This document shows, one piece after another, positions 1 through 5,439 of a stretch of 5,439 bases of DNA. The first letter of the stretch is position 1, and each line of letters begins with the position of its first letter. Origin of the DNA: Chloroflexota bacterium (GTDB lineage Bacteria > Chloroflexota > Limnocylindria > Limnocylindrales > Limnocylindraceae); NCBI GenBank assembly GCA_016463555.1, contig JAEMRB010000033.1, forward strand, positions 1 to 5,439, in the 5' to 3' direction. The notes beneath the pieces were generated by a model. The model was not told the origin of the DNA. It saw only the letters and a list, made by a program, of their open reading frames with translations, and ran no database searches. Made by a program: the position numbers and the translations under genes.

Positions 1-1133
1 CAGTCTCGCTCGACGTTGGCACCGATAACAGCGAACTGATCGCTGATCCGAATTACCTTGGCCGCCGAACGCCGCGACTGCGCGGCGCCGAGTACGACGC
101 ATTCGTCGAGAGTTTCGTCCACGGTGTCCAGGCGGCATTCCCTGGCTGCGTCATTCAATGGGAAGACTTCAAGCAGCAGAACGCGATTCGCATTCTTGAG
201 CGCTATCGCAACACCGTCCCCTCATTCAACGACGACATTCAAGGTACCGGCGCCGTTGCGCTCGCTGGCATCATCGCGGCAATCGTTGCAGGCGGTGGAA
301 CTGGTACGGGAAAAATTGAAGAGCAACGAATTCTCTTCTACGGTGCCGGCGCTGCAACACTCGGCATTGCGCGACTCTTGCGTCACACGCTGGCTGCCGC
401 CGGACTGCAAGGAGCGGCACTCAATACCGCGATCATCGCCCTCGACTCAAAGGGCGTCGTACACGAAGGGCGCGCTGAGCTGGGTGACGGCAAGAGCGAG
501 CTCGCACTCTCAAGTGCCGCCGTTTCAGCTCTCGGCATCGCTGACCTGTTGGGTGCCGATCTCGCTGAGGTGATTCAACAGGTGAAGCCAACGATCTTGA
601 TCGGTACGAGCGGTCAAGCCGGTGCGTTCACAGAGTCGGTGATTCGTGCGATGGCGGCGAGTGCTGCAGCCCCGCTGATCTGGCCGCTCTCAAATCCAAC
701 CTCGTGTGCCGAGGCAACGCCGAGCGACATCTTCGCCTGGAGCGACGGTCGCGCCGTTGTTGCAACAGGCTCACCATTTGATCCAGTAATGGTCGGTGGC
801 ACATTGAGGACGATTAGCCAGGCGAACAATGTCTACATCTTTCCAGGCGTTGGCCTCGCGGCGATCGCCGGTCGACTGAAGTCGATCCCAGATGAAGCCT
901 TCGCTGTTGCGGCGAAGAGACTCGCCGCGCTGACGGCGCAGAGTGCCCCTGCAGGCGGCGCGCTCTATCCACCACTTGCCGACCTCCGCTCCATTAGTCG
1001 CGCCATCGCCATTGCGGTGATTGAGGCGGGCGCAGCGGCGGGCTGGGCCTCGGCGGCCGACGGGGCGCGTGCCGCTGACCTTGTTGACGGGGCGATGTGG
1101 AGCCCGAACTACCGCACCTACGTTCCCGCCTAA
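1..1133 (+). CDS. maeA: Malic enzyme (NAD(P)-dependent, MaeA/SfcA type), C-terminal part
   Basis: Catalyses oxidative decarboxylation of L-malate to pyruvate and CO2 with reduction of NAD(P)+, in the cytoplasm. The gene runs in from the left edge: complete codons begin at position 3 and 376 residues are visible, so about 170-200 N-terminal residues, including the usual catalytic Tyr and Lys, lie outside. Visible-residue landmarks are LDVGTDN at 3-9; the metal-binding Glu-Asp of QWEDF at 54-55; FNDDIQGT at 75-82 with the third metal Asp; the Rossmann loop GAGAATLG at 114-121; DSKG at 148-151; the malate-binding Asn of LSNPTS at 229-234; ATGSPF at 254-259; and NNVYIFPGVG at 275-284. The short tail ending MWSPNYRTYVPA resembles the end of E. 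coli MaeA from memory. Family assignment is secure; NAD versus NADP preference is not. No terminator separates it from the transhydrogenase genes 26 bases downstream, so co-transcription is likely. The symbol is by resemblance. Confidence 0.95.
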   Translation, partial: VSLDVGTDNSELIADPNYLGRRTPRLRGAEYDAFVESFVHGVQAAFPGCVIQWEDFKQQNAIRILERYRNTVPSFNDDIQGTGAVALAGIIAAIVAGGGTGTGKIEEQRILFYGAGAATLGIARLLRHTLAAAGLQGAALNTAIIALDSKGVVHEGRAELGDGKSELALSSAAVSALGIADLLGADLAEVIQQVKPTILIGTSGQAGAFTESVIRAMAASAAAPLIWPLSNPTSCAEATPSDIFAWSDGRAVVATGSPFDPVMVGGTLRTISQANNVYIFPGVGLAAIAGRLKSIPDEAFAVAAKRLAALTAQSAPAGGALYPPLADLRSISRAIAIAVIEAGAAAGWASAADGARAADLVDGAMWSPNYRTYVPA

Positions 1134-1148
1134 ACTACCGAAGAGCGA

Positions 1149-1157
1149 AAGGAGGAG
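1149..1157 (+). promoter_or_regulatory. Strong Shine-Dalgarno for pntAA
   Basis: The run AAGGAGGAG sits with its GGAGG core four bases before the ATG at 1160. It is the best ribosome-binding site in the window and decides the start. An in-frame ATG at 1097 would add 21 residues that overlap the malic enzyme end and match nothing in the family, whereas the 1160 start gives MRIGVLRET, the usual N terminus of transhydrogenase domain I. Confidence 0.85.
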
Positions 1158-1159
1158 TC

Positions 1160-2272
1160 ATGCGAATCGGCGTCTTGCGCGAAACAGTCTCAGGCGAGCG
1201 ACGCGTTGCCCTCGTACCCGATGCCGTTACCAAGCTGGTGGCGGCTGGCCACCAGATCGTTGTGCAGCGAGGCGCCGGCGAGGCCGCTGGCTTCCTTGAC
1301 GCCGCCTACGAGAAGGCGGGAGCCACGCTCGCCGCTGACGCCGCCGCCCTCTGTGGTGGTAACCCCGAGATCATCGTGAAGGTGCGCAAGCCGAGCAGCG
1401 CCGAGGTGGCACTACTGCCGAAGGGCTCCACCCTCGTCGCCCTCTTGACCCCTGGCTCCAACGACGACCTTCTGCCAGCGCTTAAGGAGCGCGGCCTTAA
1501 CGCCCTTGCACTCGAGCTGGTGCCGCGCATCAGCCGCGCGCAGTCGATGGACGTGCTCTCCTCACAGAGCGGCGTCGCTGGCTATAAGGCGGTGCTGGTT
1601 GGCGCGAGCGCACTCGACAAGTTCCTGCCGATGTTGACCACGGCAGCTGGAAGCATCGCCCCAGCGAAAGCCTTTGTGCTTGGCGCTGGCGTTGCTGGCC
1701 TCCAGGCCATTGCCACGGCGCGCCGACTCGGTGCGGTGGTGAGCGCCTTCGACGTTCGATCAGCCGCCGGTGAGCAGGTGCGCTCGCTCGGCGCACAGTT
1801 CGTCGAGCCTGCAGCGAAGGCTGAGGGGACGGGCGGCTACGCCCGCGCACAGACCGAGGACGAGGCGGCCCAGAACGCCGCGATCATCGCCGACCACATC
1901 AAGAGCCAGGACCTGGTGCTGACGACCGCGCTGATCCCTGGGCGCAAGGCACCGATTCTCGTGACTGATGCGATGCTTGCCAGCATGCGACCAGGATCCG
2001 TTGTGCTCGACCTCGCCGCCGAATCGGGCGGCAACGTTGAAGGGTCCGTTCCGGGCGAGACGGTGGTGCGCCACGGCGTGCAGCTGATCGGCGTCGCCAA
2101 TATCGCCGCGTCGGTTCCACTCCACGCCAGCCAGATGTTCTCCACCAATGTGCGCACACTCCTGACGCACCTGAGCGGCGAAAATGGCGCGCTGACCGTG
2201 AACGCCGCTGACGAGATCACCGGGCCGATGCTTGTGGTGCATAACGGCGCCGTGCCGGTGAAGGCATCATGA
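1160..2272 (+). CDS. pntAA: Proton-translocating NAD(P) transhydrogenase, alpha-1 subunit (domain I, NAD(H)-binding)
   Basis: Soluble NAD(H)-binding domain I of the Re/Si-specific transhydrogenase; it passes hydride from NADH to NADP+ bound on domain III of PntB at the cytoplasmic membrane face. The 370 residues match the usual length of the stand-alone alpha-1 subunit. The start MRIGVLRETVSGERRVALVP is the family's alanine dehydrogenase/PNT N-terminal signature. PRISRAQSMDVLSSQS (122-137) is the RQD loop; Arg123, Gln128, Asp131 and Ser134 correspond to Arg127, Gln132, Asp135 and Ser138 of Rhodospirillum rubrum domain I. The Rossmann motif GAGVAG is at 175-180, and Asp198 in AFDVR lies where an acidic residue selects NAD(H) over NADP(H). 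The mobile loop carries its Tyr at 227. Alanine dehydrogenase is a relative but is excluded by the RQD loop and the neighbouring genes. The stop overlaps the next start (ATGA). Confidence 0.96.
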   Translation: MRIGVLRETVSGERRVALVPDAVTKLVAAGHQIVVQRGAGEAAGFLDAAYEKAGATLAADAAALCGGNPEIIVKVRKPSSAEVALLPKGSTLVALLTPGSNDDLLPALKERGLNALALELVPRISRAQSMDVLSSQSGVAGYKAVLVGASALDKFLPMLTTAAGSIAPAKAFVLGAGVAGLQAIATARRLGAVVSAFDVRSAAGEQVRSLGAQFVEPAAKAEGTGGYARAQTEDEAAQNAAIIADHIKSQDLVLTTALIPGRKAPILVTDAMLASMRPGSVVLDLAAESGGNVEGSVPGETVVRHGVQLIGVANIAASVPLHASQMFSTNVRTLLTHLSGENGALTVNAADEITGPMLVVHNGAVPVKAS

Positions 2273-2652
2273 CCGCGCTGTTGACCGCACTTGGTGCCGC
2301 CGCCGCCATTATCGCGGCGACGTCCGGAGGAGCCCCGACCGCAGCAGTGTCAACGACGCTGATCGATGCGCAGATTGTGGAGGTCTACGTCTTCCTCCTC
2401 GCCGCGTTCATCGGCTTCCAGATCATCACCAAGGTGCCACCACTCCTGCACACGCCGCTCATGGCGGCCACAAATGCGATCTCGGCGATCAGCCTCGTTG
2501 CCAGCATCGTGATCGCTGGCGCTGAGCGACCACTCTTCATCAACATCATGGGTGCGGTTGCGGTTGCCGCCGCAACGATCAACGTGGTCGGCGGATTCGT
2601 CATCACCGACCGCATGCTGAAGATGTTCAAGAAGACTGAGGGGCCGAAGTGA
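2269..2652 (+). CDS. pntAB: NAD(P) transhydrogenase, alpha-2 subunit (membrane part of alpha)
   Basis: Small membrane subunit that supplies the alpha share of the proton channel (domain II). It has 127 residues. The family core runs from about residue 38 to 121: a helix around 38-54, then KVPPLLHTPLMAATNAIS (55-72), a second helix about 69-83, a third about 90-111, and the ending GGFVITDRMLKMFKK (108-122), all characteristic of PntAB. Residues 1-18 form an additional Ala-rich hydrophobic segment followed by a Gly/Ala/Pro/Thr linker, so a fourth helix or a cleaved leader is possible. The ATG overlaps the pntAA stop in ATGA and has only a weak GAAGG-like site ahead of it. An alternative GTG start at 2347, preceded by GGAGGAG at 2326-2332, would give 101 residues closer to the compact core. 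I prefer the ATG because it couples to pntAA and the internal spacing (14 bases) is long. Confidence 0.93.
   Translation: MTALLTALGAAAAIIAATSGGAPTAAVSTTLIDAQIVEVYVFLLAAFIGFQIITKVPPLLHTPLMAATNAISAISLVASIVIAGAERPLFINIMGAVAVAAATINVVGGFVITDRMLKMFKKTEGPK
2638..2643 (+). promoter_or_regulatory. Shine-Dalgarno-like site for pntB
   Basis: GAGGGG lies five bases before the GTG at 2649, inside the last codons of pntAB. It supports GTG as the start of pntB, where the start and the upstream stop share the four bases GTGA. Confidence 0.6.
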
Positions 2653-4070
2653 TCGACCAGCAGATCGGCGCACTCTTCGTGCAGGTCGCCTACATCGGCG
2701 CCTCTGCTGCGTTCATCCTCGGCCTCCGCGGCCTGACGAAGCCTGACACCGCACGCCGCGGCATGCAGCTCGCCGCATTCGGCATGCTGCTCGCCATCAT
2801 CGGCACCCTGTTGAACCACGAGATCGTGAGCTACGAGTTCATCATCATCGGCCTTGTTGTTGGTAGCGCCATCGGCTTGCCGATGGGCCTCCTGGTACCG
2901 ATGACCGCCATGCCGCAGCGCATTGCCATCAGCCACATGTTCGGCGCTCTCGCGGTGACACTCGTCGGCATCGCGGAGTTCATCTATACGCGCGACAGCG
3001 CAGGTGGTCCTGGCGTCGTCAAGATGACGGCGATCGGCTTCGAGACGCTCTTCGGCGCCCTCACCATCACGGGTTCCTTCATGGCGTTCGGCAAGCTACA
3101 GGGCTTCATCCCCGGCCGGCCGATCACCTTCCCTGGGCAGAAACTGATCAATGCCGCCGTCTTCTTTGGCGCGGTTGGGCTCTACGTGACACTCGTCCTC
3201 ACTCAGTCGGGTGGCTCAACGGAGGCTGGGCTGATCATGTTCGCCGTGATGACGGTGCTCGCCCTCGTGATCGGCGTCACCCTCGTGCTGCCAATCGGCG
3301 GCGCCGACATGCCCGTCGTTGTCTCGCTCCTGAACTCGTATGCGGGCCTAGCGGCGAGTGCCACCGGCTTCGCGATCGGCAACAACATCTTGATCGTGGC
3401 TGGTGCCCTCGACGGCGCCAGCGGATTCATTCTCTCGATCCTTATGTCAAAGGCAATGAACCGCTCATTCGCGAACGTGCTCTTCGGCGCGTTTGGTGGC
3501 GAGAAGGCGGCAGCCTCTGCGAAGAGTGCTGAGGGCCTCACAACGCGCAGCGTTACCCCAGAAGATGCCGCAATGCGCATCGGCTACGCGCGCAACGTCA
3601 TCATCGTCCCCGGCTACGGTATGGCGGTGGCGCAAGCCCAGCACGCTGTACGAGAGCTCGCCGAGCTGATTGAGAAGCGCGGCGGTCGTGTGCGCTTCGC
3701 CATCCACCCAGTCGCCGGGCGCATGCCGGGCCACATGAACGTGCTTCTCGCCGAGGCGAACGTGCCGTACGACCACCTCTTCGACCTTGATGAGATCAAC
3801 GAAGAGTTCCACGCCTGCGACGTTGCTCTGGTGCTCGGCGCAAACGACGTGACGAATCCTGCAGCGAAGAGCGATCCAGGCTCGCCGATCTACGGCATGC
3901 CGATCCTTAACGTGCAGGATGCCGAGCAGGTCATTGTGGTGAAGCGCGGCATGGCGACCGGCTTCGCGGGGATTGAGAACGAGCTCTTCTACCTCGACAA
4001 GACCTCGATGCTCTTCGGCGATGCCAAGAGCGTCCTCTCCCAGGTTGTCACCGAAGTGAAGGGGCTCTAG
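2649..4070 (+). CDS. pntB: Proton-translocating NAD(P) transhydrogenase, beta subunit
   Basis: Beta subunit with most of the proton-conducting membrane domain II and the NADP(H)-binding domain III. It has 473 residues, a normal length. The N-terminal 270 residues or so are mainly hydrophobic helices. His96 (ISHMFG), Asp220 and Asn229 (GADMPVV...LLNSYAG) align with E. coli beta His91, Asp213 and Asn222, residues tied to proton movement. A hydrophilic hinge (about 283-313) leads to domain III: VPGYGMAVAQAQ (320-331) is the dinucleotide fingerprint, then AIHPVAGRMPGHMNVLLAEA (351-370), GANDVTNPAA (397-406) with the Asp400 equivalent of Asp392, and KRG (432-434), the Lys-Arg pair that binds the NADP 2'-phosphate. 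The GTG start overlaps the pntAB stop. All recognised functional residues are present, so the complex should be active. The helix-2/3 and helix-3/4 region is of a less common subtype (see findings). Confidence 0.97.
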   Translation: MIDQQIGALFVQVAYIGASAAFILGLRGLTKPDTARRGMQLAAFGMLLAIIGTLLNHEIVSYEFIIIGLVVGSAIGLPMGLLVPMTAMPQRIAISHMFGALAVTLVGIAEFIYTRDSAGGPGVVKMTAIGFETLFGALTITGSFMAFGKLQGFIPGRPITFPGQKLINAAVFFGAVGLYVTLVLTQSGGSTEAGLIMFAVMTVLALVIGVTLVLPIGGADMPVVVSLLNSYAGLAASATGFAIGNNILIVAGALDGASGFILSILMSKAMNRSFANVLFGAFGGEKAAASAKSAEGLTTRSVTPEDAAMRIGYARNVIIVPGYGMAVAQAQHAVRELAELIEKRGGRVRFAIHPVAGRMPGHMNVLLAEANVPYDHLFDLDEINEEFHACDVALVLGANDVTNPAAKSDPGSPIYGMPILNVQDAEQVIVVKRGMATGFAGIENELFYLDKTSMLFGDAKSVLSQVVTEVKGL

Positions 4071-4076
4071 GCACCG

Positions 4077-4754
4077 ATGGAGCTCAATCCGCTCGTACGA
4101 GCGGTCAGCGCCGTCGCCTTGGCGGCAACCGCATTCTTCACGCTGGCAGCCTTCATGACGCTCCCAGCCGACGCCGTCTTGGCGATCCACTGGAACATCA
4201 ACGGTGTCGCCGACGGTTTCGCCGGCCGAGAGGCGCTTCTCATCATTCCGGTGACCACGGCACTTGTGAGCGGGCTGCTCTGGCTCGCGCTCCGTTATGA
4301 CCCGAAGCGCGCCAATCTTGCGCGCAGCGGCGATGCGCTCGGGCTCGTCGTCGTCGCCCTCTCGCTACTGGTTGCCGTTACACAATCAGCAATCATCAAC
4401 TCAGGATTTGGCGAGGCGGCTCGACTTGATCATGCGGTGCCTGTCGTCGCTGGCGCCCTCTTCGCGATCTTCGGTTACGCCATGCCAAACATCCGCCAGA
4501 ACTACACCATCGGCGTACGTCTCCCCTGGACCATCGAGAGCGAGGCGGCGTGGGATGCGTCGCACCGCTTTATCGGCGGCATCTGGATTCTTGTCGGCGT
4601 CGCAACGGCACTGCTCGGCTACCTTGGGTTGAGCGCAGCGGCGATCCTCACGCTGCTGATTGGCTTGACGCTCAGTGTGGCCGGCACCGTCTTCGTTGCC
4701 TATCGCGTCTGGAGTCGTGAACCGAGGTCGCCACGCACGAAGCGCCGCCGGTGA
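4077..4754 (+). CDS. SdpI-family (DUF1648) six-helix membrane protein
   Basis: Integral membrane protein of 225 residues with about six hydrophobic helices (roughly 8-28, 53-72, 86-107, 118-136, 166-184, 187-209). The loop after helix 1, LPADAVLAIHWNINGVADGF (29-48), is the DUF1648 signature. MPNIRQNYTIGVRLPWTI (136-153) followed by SEAAWDASHR (155-164) is the SdpI signature. Bacillus subtilis SdpI protects cells from the SdpC toxin and sequesters the repressor SdpR, but most family members outside Firmicutes have no known role, and no toxin or ArsR-type repressor is visible here. The C terminus is a strongly basic tail (213-225, ending in KRRR), presumably cytoplasmic. The gene starts six bases after pntB with GAAGGGG about 12 bases upstream, and its stop overlaps the next start. 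Family assignment is firm; function is unknown. Confidence 0.88.
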   Translation: MELNPLVRAVSAVALAATAFFTLAAFMTLPADAVLAIHWNINGVADGFAGREALLIIPVTTALVSGLLWLALRYDPKRANLARSGDALGLVVVALSLLVAVTQSAIINSGFGEAARLDHAVPVVAGALFAIFGYAMPNIRQNYTIGVRLPWTIESEAAWDASHRFIGGIWILVGVATALLGYLGLSAAAILTLLIGLTLSVAGTVFVAYRVWSREPRSPRTKRRR

Positions 4755-5439
4755 TCACCGTCGACCTCCCATCTCCCGAGGCGCTCGCTGCAGCCTCTTT
4801 CGCCTTCACCTTTGCCCTCGTCGGCATCGGCGCACTGATCGTTGGCAGCGCAGTTGCTGCCGCCACCTGGGCGCGTTCACTGAACGGCTGGGCGCTCGGT
4901 GGCGTCTCGTTCGTGTTGAGCCAGACCGCACAGGTCGTGGCCCTCTTCCTCTTCGGCCCACTCATCGCCGCGTTCACCAGTGCGCCGCTGCAAGAGGCGA
5001 GCCGCGCAATCATTCTCTCTACCGCCGCGCGGCGTGTGCGCGACGTGCGACCGAGCGCAGCGTTTGGGTTCGGGCACGGCGCCATTGACCTGTTGACAAG
5101 CTCACTGATCCCCACGCTCTCTGCGGTCATCATTCTTGGCGGCGTGAGAGACGGAAGCATCTTCGTTGGGCTGGACGCCGAAGTGATGGAGAAGGTGAAT
5201 GCAGTTGCGGTGTTCCTTGCCAGCCAGAGCCTCCTCAATGCTGCGCTGCTGATCGTGCAGGGGGCGCTGATGCTTGGGCTCCATGCGCTCCTTACGGCGA
5301 TCGTGCTTCGCGTTGTGGTTCGTGGTGGAGGTGCGCGCGCGATTGGCCGCGGTCTACTCCTACCGATCGCCATCCATACGCCGGTCGCCGTGGTGCGCAC
5401 GCTCTTCCCGATGGCAACAACGCCAGTACTACTTGGAGC
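4751..5439 (+). CDS. Membrane protein resembling YhfC-family putative intramembrane protease, C-terminally cut by window
   Basis: An open frame of 229 codons from a GTG that shares GTGA with the upstream stop and runs uninterrupted off the right edge. The product is largely hydrophobic with about six or seven candidate helices (for example 17-39, 46-72, 118-130, 150-170, 172-190, 200-216). Its layout matches YhfC-type putative glutamic intramembrane proteases: a helix with acidic and basic residues, PLQEASR (79-85; family usually has a Glu-Glu pair), then AFGFGHGAIDLL (104-115; compare GxGHGGIE), a His at 178 in a LHALL helix, and a His at 209 in AIHTPVA near the end. B. subtilis YhfC is about 258 residues, so perhaps 30 are missing. 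No good Shine-Dalgarno precedes the GTG; re-initiation after the SdpI-like gene is the likely mode. Reality of the gene is well supported by the overlap and clean frame; the protease assignment rests on motif recognition and moderate similarity. Confidence 0.75.
   Translation, partial: MITVDLPSPEALAAASFAFTFALVGIGALIVGSAVAAATWARSLNGWALGGVSFVLSQTAQVVALFLFGPLIAAFTSAPLQEASRAIILSTAARRVRDVRPSAAFGFGHGAIDLLTSSLIPTLSAVIILGGVRDGSIFVGLDAEVMEKVNAVAVFLASQSLLNAALLIVQGALMLGLHALLTAIVLRVVVRGGGARAIGRGLLLPIAIHTPVAVVRTLFPMATTPVLLG

Noticed and set aside
58..573. 171-residue + strand open frame in another frame
   Set aside because: Overlaps the malic enzyme frame, which carries unmistakable signatures throughout this stretch; this one is Ser/Arg-rich and featureless.
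871..878. GCGATCGC palindrome, like the cyanobacterial HIP1 repeat
   Set aside because: A single copy inside coding sequence of a GC-rich genome. HIP1 would be expected many times in 5 kb.
1097..1159. Upstream in-frame ATG start for pntAA
   Set aside because: Adds residues encoded within the malic enzyme end that do not fit the family. The start at 1160 has a near-perfect Shine-Dalgarno and the conserved N terminus.
1134..1159. Possible terminator or promoter between malic enzyme and pntAA
   Set aside because: Only 26 bases, with no inverted repeat or T-run; it contains the ribosome-binding site and nothing else I can support.
2385..2936. 183-residue open frame on the minus strand
   Set aside because: Antisense to conserved pntAB and pntB coding sequence with no family resemblance.
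3465..4190. 241-residue open frame on the minus strand
   Set aside because: Lies wholly opposite the highly conserved domain III of pntB and the start of the next gene. Its His/Arg/Glu-rich translation is a shadow of those codons.
4672..5400. 242-residue open frame on the minus strand
   Set aside because: Composition is Arg/Ser/Thr/Ala-rich without recognisable motifs, as expected for the reverse of a GC-rich gene. The + strand frame here has coherent helices, family motifs and an operon junction.

Overview
The window is a GC-rich (roughly 60% or more by eye), tightly packed bacterial stretch with every supported gene on the + strand. Six protein genes are visible, two of them cut by the window edges. 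I see no RNA gene, mobile element, CRISPR array, long repeat or convincing terminator. Split transhydrogenase alpha subunits occur in many free-living bacteria (for example Alphaproteobacteria, Actinobacteria and Chloroflexota), so the phylum cannot be fixed from this window. The beta-subunit variant and the SdpI/YhfC-like tail lean me weakly towards a Chloroflexota- or Actinobacteria-like environmental bacterium.

Region by region: 1-1133 is the C-terminal two thirds of a malic enzyme of the MaeA/SfcA type. After 26 bases carrying a near-perfect Shine-Dalgarno come the three genes of a split proton-translocating NAD(P) transhydrogenase: pntAA (1160-2272, NAD(H)-binding domain I), pntAB (2269-2652, the alpha part of the membrane domain) and pntB (2649-4070, the rest of the membrane domain plus the NADP(H)-binding domain III). 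Six bases further on is a six-helix membrane protein of the DUF1648/SdpI family (4077-4754). Overlapping its stop is a second membrane protein (from 4751 to beyond the window end) that resembles the YhfC family of putative intramembrane proteases and starts with GTG.

The genes read as one operon: gaps are 26 and 6 bases, and three junctions are 4-base stop/start overlaps (ATGA at 2269, GTGA at 2649, GTGA at 4751), which suggests translational coupling. The first four genes make metabolic sense together. Malic enzyme oxidatively decarboxylates malate to pyruvate and yields reduced nicotinamide cofactor; the transhydrogenase uses the proton gradient to move hydride from NADH to NADP+, making NADPH for biosynthesis. 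The two membrane proteins downstream have no obvious metabolic role. They are the part of the window most likely to hold something undescribed, though the evidence here is only their pairing and position.
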